This document shows positions 1 to 10,982 of a stretch of DNA of 64,000 bases, in pieces. Origin of the DNA: Pinus tabuliformis. Lineage: Eukaryota > Streptophyta > Pinopsida > Pinales > Pinaceae. The position numbers were made by a program, and so were the translations under genes. Where the stretch lies: NCBI GenBank assembly GCA_031772625.1, contig CM062808.1, positions 144,252,605 through 144,316,604 on the forward strand, in the 5' to 3' direction. How positions within the stretch are numbered: position 1 is the first letter of the stretch; each line of letters begins with the position of its first letter. The notes below the pieces were generated by a model, which did no database searches, was not told the DNA's origin, and worked only from the letters and a program-made list of their open reading frames with translations.

Positions 1-343
1 CCTAGACCTCTAAATGTTGTGCGTTAAGTTCCAAAGCATTGTTAGATTCATTGAATTTATTTTAAGTTGATCTTTCTTATGAAGTTTGCCTTTTGGGTTG
101 ACCACAAGATGTAGATGTAATTGTTGAGCCTTGAAAATGTCATTCATTTCCATTACACTTTCACTATTATGTCCATTATATCACCTCCATTTCACTACTA
201 TGTCACCACATTCATCCCAGTTTCATTATCATTGGGCCACATTTATGTTTTTCCAATCTTTATTAATTATAAGTATTTTAAGTGAATTTGTGGTTAAAAA
301 TTAGAAAATAATGTGCATATGCTTATACCTAACAAATGGGTTG
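1..343. other. AT-rich sequence without a gene
   Basis: I see no coding potential, tRNA or repeat boundary here. It is the left flank of the solo LTR and ends with the target-site copy AGGTT at 344-348. Confidence 0.5.
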
Positions 344-348
344 AGGTT

Positions 349-1487
349 TGTTACACAGTAATTTATCACTGCCTACCTGTCAGTCACCCTGCTGTGCCCA
401 GAATTCACAATCACTAAGTGCTTTCTCCCTGAACTGGCTTAAAAACCCTTTTTTCCAAAGTTTTGTTCATCGGCGCGTCTGTTCCTAAAATAACCGCGAT
501 GACAGGCGCCTTCCAGTGTATGCTGTGCACTGCCAGCGTGGAAGAACATCACTTTTCCGCTATGGTCCACAGCGCACCTTTTCCGTGTGCTTCCGCGCTG
601 ACATGACTTCTTCAGTTATTGAGATGCGCCGACAACACGGCAGTTTCCCTATAATCCGCGCTGATCCAGTTTGAGCGAATTTGTTCAAACAACCAGCCTT
701 CCAGATCTCTCCAGGCTTGGTTGTTAGCTTTGTGAATGTCGACTCCCTTCTATGGCATGTCTGTTCGACCCTTTCCAACAACTTCCCTTGAAGATGAGCT
801 CATCCTTCCACCTTTTTAGGAGACTCCTTCTCCTATATAAACTCTCACCATTACCATGAGCAGCTAGTTAGACTTAGCTTGGAATAGCTTGGATTGTACA
901 GAGCTTGTAGTGCTCAGATTGCTGCTATAGGTTTGGTGTGCTAGGTGTGGAAGTGATTGATTGCTTAGGGAATGTTATTTGTGACATTTGTGTGAGAGAG
1001 AGAGAGTTGTTTGTCTTGGGAGAATCATCCTCAAAGGTGAATGCTTGAGATACATGCTGACTGGCCCCTCCTGGGAAGGTTACCGACGTCAGAACATTTG
1101 GTCGTACTCTTCTCTATTCTGATTAATAATAGATGACTGCTATTATTGTTCCATTCTCGTTTGTCTATGCAATGGGTAAATGTGAATTATATCTTTTCTG
1201 ACTGATGTATGGTTACTTTTACTAGATTTCACGCTTGCGTTTGCTTTCCCTTCGTGTGTGCAGGTGTCTATTCGCGGAGATCGCGGAGGATTGTGACCAG
1301 CTGAAGCGAAGGAGCGAAGGCAACCTCTCTTCGTCAAACGACAGCGCAGGAATCCAAGTAGGTGTTCTTTACCTCTTGTTTAATTGTAACTAGGAACATG
1401 CGTAGCAGCATTGTATGATTGTTGCTAGACCCTTGCTGGGCTAGTAGGGATCGCCTCTATCCGTAGAGGGGATTTACCTCTCCAACA
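349..1487 (+). mobile_element. Solo LTR of a Tat-type Ty3/gypsy element
   Basis: The segment starts TGTTACACAG and ends CTCCAACA, so it has the TG...CA ends of an LTR. It is flanked by the direct repeat AGGTT at 344-348 and 1488-1492. Its start and end regions are clearly related to the LTRs of element B (50638-51781 and others), including the closing stretch with the CCTCTATCCGTAGAGGGG hairpin. No primer site, internal region or partner LTR adjoins it, so it is best read as a solo LTR left by recombination between the two LTRs of one insertion. It is diverged from B and forms a separate subfamily. Confidence 0.85.
834..841 (+). promoter_or_regulatory. TATA box of the solo LTR
   Basis: TATATAAA follows GACTCCTTCTCC and precedes CTCTCACC. 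It sits where the B-family LTRs have TATTTAAA, which marks the U3/R promoter. Confidence 0.6.
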
Positions 1488-1491
1488 AGGT

Positions 1492-1905
1492 TGTTGACAT
1501 GTGTAGGTTGAAAGGAGACTTCTAGAAGACCCTTATGTGGCACTCTAAGGCCAAATTCGAATTTGGTTGGAAAGAATCATGGGATCATGAGGATATGTGT
1601 CACATCTCCTAATTGTATTGTAACTCTAAGAAGACATGTGTCTTATCAGTTCTTATTTTGATTAGGACTCTAGAGGTAGAGGGAGAGATTCATGGACTCT
1701 CATTAATGAGATGACTCTCATCTTTTTGTATAAATAGGAGATCTCTCTCCTTCATTTGTTAGTCTTTTTAGTCTATTTTAGCTTAAGCTTGTTTTGTACT
1801 TCTTCCTTGATGGCTTTTGAAAGCTTTGGAGAACTTTGTTGTACTTTGTACTTTTGAAGAAATTGAATAAAGCTTTGATGTTCTCAACATGGAAGGAGAT
1901 GTGAA
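1492..1905 (+). promoter_or_regulatory. LTR-like promoter and polyA region, family unknown
   Basis: The stretch begins TGTTGACATGTG right after the solo LTR's target-site copy. It has a TATA box (TATAAATA, 1729-1736) and an AATAAA polyA signal at about 1866. This spacing is usual for the U3-R part of a plant LTR, possibly Copia type. I found no second copy, primer site or target-site duplication, so it may also be an unrelated promoter-like remnant. Confidence 0.3.
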
Positions 1906-4020
1906 GTAGATGTCATGGAGCATATTAGGATGTAAGGTAGAGTAGATTTAATTTTGTAAATATTGCTTTGTAGAATGTAAGGTAGATTAGATTTTTCATT
2001 CATGCAATTTTGATTCATGCAAGTGTGTTCAATTATGCTTTGATTTCATAACTAGTGGCATGTGTGATCATCTTGTCTATGTTGCTGACCTTTATTTTTC
2101 TGCAGTTTGATTTTCATTAGTATCATTTCTTTAACTTGCACTTTACTTTCTTCTCTTAGATATCAAGTTGTTCATCTATTGATGGTTCTTTTTCCATAAT
2201 CAAATAACTTTATTGGAGCCAAAATATCACTTAGTACAGCTTGGTTTTGTTTGCTTTAAGAAAAGGTTAAAGTAGTGTGATTTGTCTCCTTTATGTAGTG
2301 TCACTTAGATTTCACATTGCTTAGATTAAGTTGAAGAGTTAAAATAGTGTGAGATAGTTGTTCTCACTTTTAATTGTATTTAATATAGATTTCATTTTCA
2401 TTTTAAATCAGCAACAGAGATACTGGGCCGATGTCATTAGTCCTTTATTTGATGTCTTTATTTTCCTTTAAGCATTTGATTTCATAGGTGGTAGAGGGCC
2501 CCTGCCTTGTATAGTTGTCATTTTATTTCACCATGTATATTAGCTGTACATAAATTGCTTTCAAGTTGATTGTATATTAGTGATGCACATAGCCTTTTAA
2601 TGAACTAATGATGTGATAGAATCATCTTGTCCTTTTGCTGAAGCAGCAAGGATACTGGGTCTCATAGTCATTCTCTCATTATTTGATTATTGCATTTTAT
2701 TTCGATTGAACTAGTTGTATATTTACACTTTTGTTTAAATACTAAATCCATCAATAACATGTTTTAAGTTGCATTAAACACTTTAGAAAAGAAACAAGAA
2801 CAAAACCCCAAAAGCAACATAAACTATAAAACGACGAAGTAAGAGGAAGGTTAACTAAGCACATATGGTGCACCACACTTCATCAGTTTACGATACCCGG
2901 ATTGATAATTTATGTAGAGAAATTTAAGACGTTAAATTGACTAGACAGTAATTCCTAAAATGCAATCTAAAGATGATAAACACACTTTTATCTCTTTTCG
3001 GCAATGAAAATCCTAGCTACTAGGGGAAAAGAAAGACACAATATTTTCACAAAGAGCAAAGAGCACACTGTAAATGCACTTTCCTAAATCGAGCCAAACA
3101 GACTGTCTATATGCAAATGAACATGCATGTATTTTTTTTTCACTTTCTTAGTATTGATGCTAAAAAGAAAGTTGATGTACAAATCTGAATTTGCTTTCAA
3201 GCGACAAACACAAACAAGCTTCTTTTCGAAATCAAAAGGTAGAGATGATTACGACACTTTATGATTTTGAAATAAATACTCGTTTTGACACTAGAAAGTC
3301 ACAAATTCAAACCAAAGGCAATAGTAAAAGCATAATCGACCATCAATAGCAAATAAACTTTCTCCTATGATCGAAATCGACACTTGCGACAGATCTAAAT
3401 CAAAGGACGACAGTACGATTATTATACTTTTTCAATGGAATATTGTAAACGACTCAACAAACACACAAAAACATCTACAGTTCTTTTGTACAAATGAGGT
3501 GGAATATCAGTAAGGAAAAGGGGTTTGAAACAATCATATACTGATCACAGGCTGCAAAATTCAGAGACAAAGCTAGAAAGAATGAAGCACAAGAACCTCA
3601 GCTGCACAGGGCTAGGCTGATTAGCGCACCTGTAACACAGAGAAACTACATTGCAGCGCAGGTTTCCCTTTCGGGAAGTGCGTTGAAATGCAGAATCTCT
3701 TCACAGTGCCTGTGCTGGGCCAGAAATGAAAATTCTGTCCAGGTTCTGGGTCACAGTTTGCAGTTTAGTCTTTGGTCTTTGGCCGAGTAAAAGCAATCAG
3801 TAATGCACAATCAGGGGTAGATCTAAGGAGGGTCTAAGAGCTATCACAAGGGCAATCAGATAGTCTGTGAATTAGCTGTTCAAATCATAAACAGATCCAG
3901 TGAATGGATTGAAGCAGCAGATTTCTACTTTGCATTTGTTATGGAAAATGCAGTTCGAATGCTACTTATAAGTTTATGAAATAAACAACAAGAGATATAC
4001 AAACAAACTAATTAGACATT
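1906..4020. other. Non-coding AT-rich stretch
   Basis: No convincing reading frame. Weak internal repetition is visible: blocks with ATCATCTTGTC, a TTGCTG stretch and GATACTGGG near 2070, 2410 and 2640. The part from about 2760 to 4020 is probably the decayed internal region of the minus-strand element whose primer site lies at 4021-4040. Confidence 0.35.
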
Positions 4021-4040
4021 CTCCCTAGTGGAGTCGCCAT
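4021..4040 (-). promoter_or_regulatory. tRNA-Arg-type primer binding site on the minus strand
   Basis: The minus strand reads TGGCGACTCCACTAGGGAG, close to the plant tRNA-Arg 3' complement TGGCGACTCCGCTGGGGA that also primes elements B and C. It lies three bases beyond the ...GGTAACA end of the LTR to its right. It therefore marks a Tat-like element running right to left. Confidence 0.5.
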
Positions 4041-4042
4041 TT

Positions 4043-5050
4043 TGTTACCGAGAAAAGTGTCTATTTAGAACTGCTCTATCCCACTGGTGTGACAACTACC
4101 TTAGAAACAAACAGAGAAAACTACTTTTGTATTTCCTTTATGAACTATAAATAGAGAGGAATAGGAAGAACCAACCTGTGTCTTGCGCTAATCCTTTGAT
4201 CCAACCCCTCTCTTCTTTGATAGCTTCCAGCTACCTGCTCCATTACTTGCCCAGCTTCACCAAGTACCTGTAAGATCACAGAAGAAGAAAACTATACAAA
4301 GACATGGATCTATATTCATAAATAACTTAGGATTAGATTTAAGTTAACCATACAAATGTAACAAGCATCAATGATACAAAAGCATGGAGGAGAAACTCAA
4401 ATAGTTTTTATTGATAAATAAGAAGATCCAGGAGGAGTTACAACCAATGATTCCTGACTCAGCATCAACCTCCCAGCAAAGAAGCCCCTCTTCACCTCCA
4501 ACAAAGCATAGATCACCCAATTCTCTGATATTTGTCTCAAAACCAACAACAATTCCTTACAATGTGCAAAATTCCAGCCTCTGGATCTCTGGGATGAGGG
4601 ATCCATATATAGATGTATGCAAGGAGGATGAGTCAGCTTGTGATTTGATTAGTGGCTTCTCTCTGTCAGTTCTTGCTTCCACTTGGAGACTGAAGGCCTC
4701 TTACTCATCCTTGGTCGAATTCAGTGAGGCAAGTGTCATAGGAGAAGATTCTGGAAGCTTCCATTGTCTCTCCACCTCGCGGAATGACACTGCCATTTGT
4801 CATTTCCCGCTCAACGCACCCTCATAGTGCATTTAGGTGCGTTGCAACGCACCTAGCCAGTGGATTTAGGTTCTATGCAACACACTTAGCTAGTGGAGAA
4901 GCTGAAATGATCCTGTTTTGACTTATTCTGAGCAGTTTCTCGTGGAGAACTTCTGGGAGAAGCTGTAATTTATTGACCTTGTTCCTTTAGGGGTTAGAAC
5001 AACACTTTTAGGGACTTAGGAGCCCTTGGTTTATGGACATTTCATACTTG
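4043..5050 (-). mobile_element. Probable 5' LTR of a minus-strand Tat-like element
   Basis: Read on the minus strand this stretch has a TATA box (CTATATATGG, near 4600), an AATAAA signal near 4410 and an end ...CTCGGTAACA at 4043, followed by a tRNA-Arg-type primer site. That is the order expected of a 5' LTR. The outer (U3) boundary near 5050 is a guess because I found no partner LTR. U3 holds a perfect 20-bp palindrome at 4835-4854 and further GTGCGTTG-like motifs. The 138-codon plus-strand frame at 4411-4827 is antisense to this LTR and looks accidental. Confidence 0.4.
4835..4854. repeat. Perfect 20-bp palindrome
   Basis: Two 10-base arms, AGGTGCGTTG and CAACGCACCT, meet with no spacer. 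Related half sites lie nearby (CAACGCACC at about 4812; CAACACACTT at about 4878) and in the presumed internal part (GTGCGTTGAA at about 3678). Confidence 0.75.
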
Positions 5051-5095
5051 GAGCTGTAAGGCACAAAAATGTCTATAACAGATATGTTTGATGAC

Positions 5096-6930
5096 CTGTT
5101 CTCCTCAGCCTAGTCACTATTTCAGGTTAAATCACTAGCTAGAATGAAATATCAGGATGACAGGTTAGTTGAATTTAACAGACTTAGAGAACAAATGTTG
5201 CAAACTCTGCCTCTACATATGTTAGCAACGACCCCGATGACAGAATCAAGCGAGCTTGAGCAACAAATCACTAAGGAACCTCCTGCTACATCAAAAATTA
5301 CTGGAGAAATCCAAACAAAAGAGCAGGAGGAAGTGTAGAGGAAAGAGCAGGAAGAAGTACAGAGGAAAGAAGAAGAGGAAATACAGAGGAAAGAACAGGA
5401 GCAGAGCAGCACGTAGGTGAATGCAGATGCCCAGATTGACCCGAAATTGCTCTAGGAATGGTAGCAATTCGAGTCAATCATAAGCAATCTTGAGAGCTCA
5501 AAGGAAGCCGAAACATCAAAAGCGGCTGACACACAGAAGACAACATCTAAACAGGTTCCAAGTGGAACCAGCAGCCTACCCATTTCTACAGGAATAGAGA
5601 TAATCCCTAAATATCCTTCCGATCAGATTGTTTTGCAAGTGGAGGAGATATCTCCATTGGATGTGTTTTACAGCCCAAAGCACAGGGTTGTAGTAAAACG
5701 ACAGCGGAAAAGGAGAAGGACTGATCAATCTTCCCTATTCCCTGAAAAACAATGACAGCCAATGTGGTCTGGAAAGAGGAATTTGATCTTTCTGATGACC
5801 TTACTAAATTGTCCCTATATGCTGGAGCCTATTCGGCAGCCACCATGGACAAGGCATCAAAAGTGACTAATCTGTTAAGAGAAAAAGACCAATAAATCGC
5901 CTCGCTACAAGTACAATTATCGGAGGCACAACAGAAGGTAGAGAAACTTGAGCAGCAATTGTACACACAGCAACAAATAAACAATCAATTGAATAAACAA
6001 TTGTAGGAAGAAAAACAGAGAATTGATTCAAGGGCCATTCAACAGCAGTAGGAGCTGTTGGAAGCACTGGAAAAATTGAAAGCAATGCATGAACAGATGG
6101 GGAAATCTAAAGATGAGCAAATTGCTCAATTATCAGCCCAAATAGAGAAGACCAAGAATCTTCCACAGCCAGCTGAGTTCAGAGCCGAAGCATTACAGAT
6201 TAAAAAAGCATTGGTGACACAAATAAGCCTGTTAGGTCAACAAATCGCTCAAGCAGAACCTTTATGTGACTTAACAGCATCAATAAGTGATAAATCGGTT
6301 GATGCTAGAACAGACTTGGAACAGGCTGATGAGACCTTGACCAATTTTCTTGAGTGGCAAGACACTGATGAGGGACAGGCAGCTAATTTTCCAAAAATCC
6401 TAGAATCACATAAAGAGATCCTATTTATGGAATGGCAGTCCCAGTTAATGAAAGTAGAGAGAGCAGTTTCCAGATGCAAGTTAACCACAAGTAATTTGGT
6501 TGAATTGATTAATGATACTCTCTACTTATCTAACATGATCTCTTAATGTACCCCAGGTAAATTGCTATTTGCTAAAACATTGGAGTAGTCATGTTATCAA
6601 GAGCTGGAGAAAAATGGGAGATTAATCGCAGGAATTAATAGTTTGACTTGGGACACCTATTGGTTGTTCCTAGTCAAACCATACAGCCAGAGAGCCGCCC
6701 TCAAGTGCCTGACAGATGCAATTGGGTGTATCATTCCCGATATACAAGATGCCACCTATGCTGCCCAACTCAATTCTCGTTTCAACCGACCATCAGAAGT
6801 GGAACCAATGCTTGCAATATGCCAACTCAGGTCGAAAGGCAAACAACCTAAGTGATGAATCATGCTGCCGACTGCCAGATTGCCGTGAGGAAGATATTCC
6901 GAATCAAGTTGTACCAATTAAGTAGGATTT
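5096..6930 (+). pseudogene. Decayed coiled-coil protein gene of an unknown element
   Basis: A long plus-strand frame is broken by stops (TAG, TAA) and at least one frame change. The best parts are 5144-5338, a Glu/Gln/Lys-rich stretch with repeated RKEQEE units that runs on past TAG codons, and 5758-6855, one frame with several stops. The latter holds heptad-like Leu/Gln/Glu/Lys-rich sequence (about 5880-6200), a helical part with EWQDTDEG, and a tail with LTWDTYWLF. In context several TAG codons replace an expected CAG (for example in QLNKQL*EEKQR). I do not recognise the family. Coiled-coil genes downstream of pol occur in Athila-like elements (compare 24588-25989), so this may be the remains of such a gene. 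No LTR or polypurine tract was found beside it. Confidence 0.5.
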
Positions 6931-7856
6931 TAATTTCATAGTTAGTTAGTTTTAGTCAAGTATTTATAGACCCTTTCAATGCATTGGAAAGGGTCGTAAG
7001 TTTTTTTATATGACTTAAACCTGAAGTTGCACTACTATACTTTAGGCATATTCTTTTATAAAGACTGGGCCAATTATTCCAATTTTTGATAACGAAGCTT
7101 TTATGTGAATGTGCACTACTGCCTTTTTTTAAAAGCATTACTACATCGGAAGAAGGAATTCAAATAGCAATTTATATTGGGAGTGATTTGCAGCTCATAT
7201 GGTACTACTATCTATGTCTGAGTTCATTCTGTTTATGTGAATTGTTGTTTGATTGCTCTTGCTATTATCGGATATATGCGTTTGTTTTTAACAACATTCT
7301 TTACAATTTCCACTATTGGATGTTTACAACATGCTTTTCTTTTGTCATACATGTATCAGTAATATAAAAGGATAAGTGTAACAATGTTGTGTTAATCACT
7401 TTGTTCAACTACTTGAACAAAGTAATCATTAAGTAAATGAATGTCTATTTTTATTGGGTAGAGTCATCTATATGCTTATCAATGAACAGAGATCATCAAG
7501 AGTTGCACTTAAGAGAATAGAAGCCTCCCGGGATAGAATAGTCATTTATATTTTTTGCTGTTAGATTAAGTCATCTATTCATTATCATTTATTAGAAACC
7601 AATCACTCATCCATCCCCTTTTATTCATTACTGGGAAACTGGTCCCATTATATCCAGTCGGAGCCACCATCCCAAACGGAAAAGGAGTTCTATTAAGGTC
7701 CGGACTGGGTGGTCATCCCCCAATGTTGATACAACGATTTTCGGGGCATCAACAGAGTGCTAATTGTTGTGTTCATGAATAAATATAAAATAACTTTTTC
7801 CTTTTTATCTTTTTGCTTGAAAAATGTAAATGCTAATCTTGCTTCGCTCTTTGGCA
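6931..7856. other. No gene seen
   Basis: AT-rich sequence with short accidental frames only. The right edge at about 7857 is the left breakpoint of the tandem duplication: sequence to the right of GGAGACAG recurs at 34394, sequence to the left does not. Confidence 0.45.
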
Positions 7857-9471
7857 GGGGAGACAGTTGTGGAGGAAAAGGTGTACAATGGTTCAGATGG
7901 CTTGGAAGGCAAGTATGGGCCTAATCCTGGCTTCTAGTGATGATTTTTCTCAATCTAGGCTCAAAACAGGCCACTATAAGTTTTCCTACAAGATGTCTAC
8001 AAGAAGTACTAGTTCCTACAGGATCCCCTGTTTTATTACAAAAGGTAGGCTGAAAGCATAGAAAGTGGTCTAGAAGGTGGATTAGAGCTTTGGAAAGGTG
8101 GATAATGGAAGAATAAGGCATGGAGGTGGGTAAAACTACATAGAAATCAAGCAAGGGCTTCAAGATGGGTGGATTTTCTCAATGGAAATGACAATTTTTG
8201 CTTTGGCGACATGGGTGGATGAGGCTTGGATGAGGTGAACGAGATGAGGTCTCCTTGCAATGTAGAATCTCCTCCAACAAAACACACTATTTTCTGCATC
8301 TATCCATAAATTCATCTATACATGGGAAATATTTATTAAATAACAGAAAATTACTTAGTCTAAAAATTAGAAATTCAAGAACTAGTGAGCTAGTAAATCT
8401 ATCAAATGACTAACCTAATCAAGTGCAAATGAAATGGGGTGAATTTTGTTATTAAATATAATGTTTTTGTGATCTAATGCAATTTGAACCAATTCGATTG
8501 AAGCTCATTAGCATGCTCTAAAAAATAGCAGAAATTTACTGTTCTTTGCTACAAAGGAGTTCCAGAAATCTAGACTTTGGAATAAGAAGACTAATCCAGG
8601 TAGCTCAATGATTACTATGACCTTCCAAATATTTTCCAAGGATGAAATGATGCTTGTGATCCTAAAAAAGAACTTACATCAACCATTTAACCCAATCCTA
8701 CAACAAGATATCATTAATACTAAATGCAAAAATAGAAAGAAACAAAAACAAGAGATGCATGTGAATAAGAATTGAAAAGAAGGAAAGAAAATGATACAAA
8801 AGGGCTCTGAGGCTCCTGAGATGGCTAAGCCCAAGGAAAATCAGAGACCTATGGAGGAGACAAGATTTAGAAGCTGAACATGAAACCAATCTTCATTATT
8901 TTCATCAATACAATTACATCCCTGGAAGAAAATACAATGGAGCTGCAAAAGTTTGAGTTTTCTCCACAAGAAGAATAATAAAAATCTACCCCTAGAGGAA
9001 AATTCAACTTGGTACTTATGAAAAATGATTAAGAATCATTCTGCATGAAAGGAGGAAGTTTTCCCCACCAAAATCACTTGATTAGTGGATCTGGTTTCCA
9101 ATACTAGGAATCTGCATTAAATGGCAGGGGACACATTCCTAGATTTTCTCAATCATTGGAGTTACACAATCTGTGTCATAATTCTATAATATCTTGTTTA
9201 TTTATTATTTAATATTTATCCTCCTGTAGTAGGAAGCAAGTCCCTAAATTATATCCTCCTCCAAATCTTCATTATCTGCACAATATTCTCATAATATTCC
9301 ACAAAATTAAATAATATTAGGCACAAATATGAAATTATTCATAAACCTTCCTAATGAATATATTAAAGTTAAAAATACATTATCTAATGCAAAAAGACAG
9401 GCTTAATGTGCTAAAGGATGGTCATAGGCCTTAATTTATGTTTATTTAGAGGCATGGGCCTCAATTTATGT
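7857..9471. other. Flank of element B, mostly LINE-derived, no intact gene
   Basis: This lies downstream of the minus-strand LINE RT fragment and probably holds its decayed 3' half. A 63-codon minus-strand frame at 8698-8889 loosely resembles the part of LINE RT before the catalytic motif, which I cannot confirm. At 7985-8030 three copies of a CTACAAGA/CTACAGGA motif occur, similar to the motif scattered through the Athila element. Confidence 0.35.
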
Positions 9472-9812
9472 CTAATTTAGAGGCACATGAAGGCCCTCTT
9501 GCGCTATGCCTATGGCATCATGTATTTGACGATTCTCTATAAAGGAAAACTGTTCTTTGGAATTATGTTGAGATAAAATAGGCTTAATATGATTTAAATT
9601 AATTTTTGCAATGATCTTATATATGCAATTACATAGAGAGATAGGTTGGAAGTCATTAAAACTCCTAGGATTATCTGATTTTGGGATTAATGCAATAAAA
9701 GTGGCACTGAAAGCTTCATAAATTATTCCTGTCGATCTACATTCCTCATCCAATTTATGATGTCCTGACCAATGATATTGAAAAAACTTAGAAAAAATTC
9801 AACTGACGACCC
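9472..9812 (-). pseudogene. LINE reverse transcriptase fragment (copy in D1)
   Basis: The minus-strand frame contains ATFIALIPKSDNPRSFNDFQ, PISLCNCIYKIIAKI and FIENRQIHDAI, the conserved early RT blocks of plant L1-type non-LTR retrotransposons. Upstream of the first in-frame start-like codon the frame stays open to the LTR boundary and carries EFFSKFFQYHW. The catalytic part is not intact. The frame is cut by the insertion of Tat element B; its 5' neighbour is found at 51782-51912 beyond B's 3' LTR. L1-type proteins copy their own RNA at a nicked target. Confidence 0.85.
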
Positions 9813-10961
9813 TATTACACAGTAATTTGTCACTGCCTTCACTCCCAGTCCATCTACTGTGTCATGTGTCCAAGTCAAACATGCTCACGGTGAACAAATG
9901 GTCTCCTATGTTGCCAATTAACCCAATTTTCTAAAGTTATTTTCCTCATCGCGGCCATTGGCTTAATAAATGCGCTGAAGGGTGCTCCTAAATAGTCCAT
10001 TCGCGCTGCCAGCGCGGAAGTACATCTGTTTCTCGCGATGGCCCGATTTTATGCACCAGCGCGGGGTCTATGTCTTTCCTTCGGCGATGACTTGACTATA
10101 TACACTAACCACTCACGATGTCAGTGTTGAATCTCAGTCATGTACTTGTGATGATCCATATTGGACGAATTGTTCCAACAGTCAGCCTTTCGGATGACTC
10201 CAGGCCTGGTTGTTGGCCTAGTTTGTGTCGCCCTTCCTTTCTTGGTGTGGAAGTTCCGTCAATTGTGCTACCTTCCTTGACGATAAGCTCCCTCTCCCAC
10301 CTTTCATGGAGACTCCTTCTCAAATTTAAACACTCACCTTTGATATGATCAGCTAGTTGGTAAATTCTTGGCTTGAGCAATGCTGTTAGTGCTTTTGATA
10401 GATAGCTGGTGTGAGTGTGATAAGTGTGAGAGTGTTGATAGCTTGAGGAAGGTTGTGAAGTGCCCTTGATTTCATGTCAAACTTATGAGTGAGTGAGAGA
10501 GAGACCTTTGTATGTTGGGAGATCCATCTTCAAAGAGTGGATGCTTGAAGAACATGCTGGTTGGATTCCTCTGAGAAGGCTTGTGACGTCAAGACTTTGG
10601 TTGTAAGGTTACTCTTATTTCATTATTAATACAATCAATGATGTTTTCCTATGTCTTGTATGTAATGTACTTGATAGCTCATGACTTCTTGACTTTGTGA
10701 GTAAATAGTTTATTGTTGTTTTCTAGATTACGTGCTTTGTTGTATTTCCTTTGCTTTGTTTCAGGTTGATCACTCATTGAGGAGAAGGAAGCGAAAGCTG
10801 GAGCAGCGCAACGGAACTCCATCGACCACCGGGATACGTAGGCCTCTAACTTTAACTATTTAAGGAAAGCTATTGTTGATCTGTCCTTGTTTGTGACTAG
10901 ACCCACTCTAGGGCTAGAGGGGTTGCCTCTGTCCACAGAGGGAACACTTTCCTGCATCACA
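9813..10961 (+). mobile_element. Element B LTR, copy in duplication unit D1
   Basis: This 1149-bp LTR is a near copy of 36348-37496 and is related to the 3' LTR at 50638-51781. Its first bases are TATTACACAG instead of TGTTACACAG, a change shared with the D2 copy, so it predates the duplication. It ends GCATCACA, three bases before the primer site. The TATA region is damaged (CAAATTTAAA near 10320) compared with TATTTAAA in the other copies. Confidence 0.85.
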
Positions 10962-10964
10962 AAT

Positions 10965-10982
10965 TGGCCACTCCGCTGGGGA
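10965..10982 (+). promoter_or_regulatory. tRNA-Arg primer binding site (D1)
   Basis: TGGCCACTCCGCTGGGGA differs at one base from the tRNA-Arg complement TGGCGACTCCGCTGGGGA. This primer is typical of Tat/Ogre-lineage Ty3/gypsy elements. Confidence 0.8.

Noticed and set aside
4411..4827. 138-codon plus-strand gene
   Set aside because: It lies antisense to a probable LTR, has no known domain and no supporting signals.
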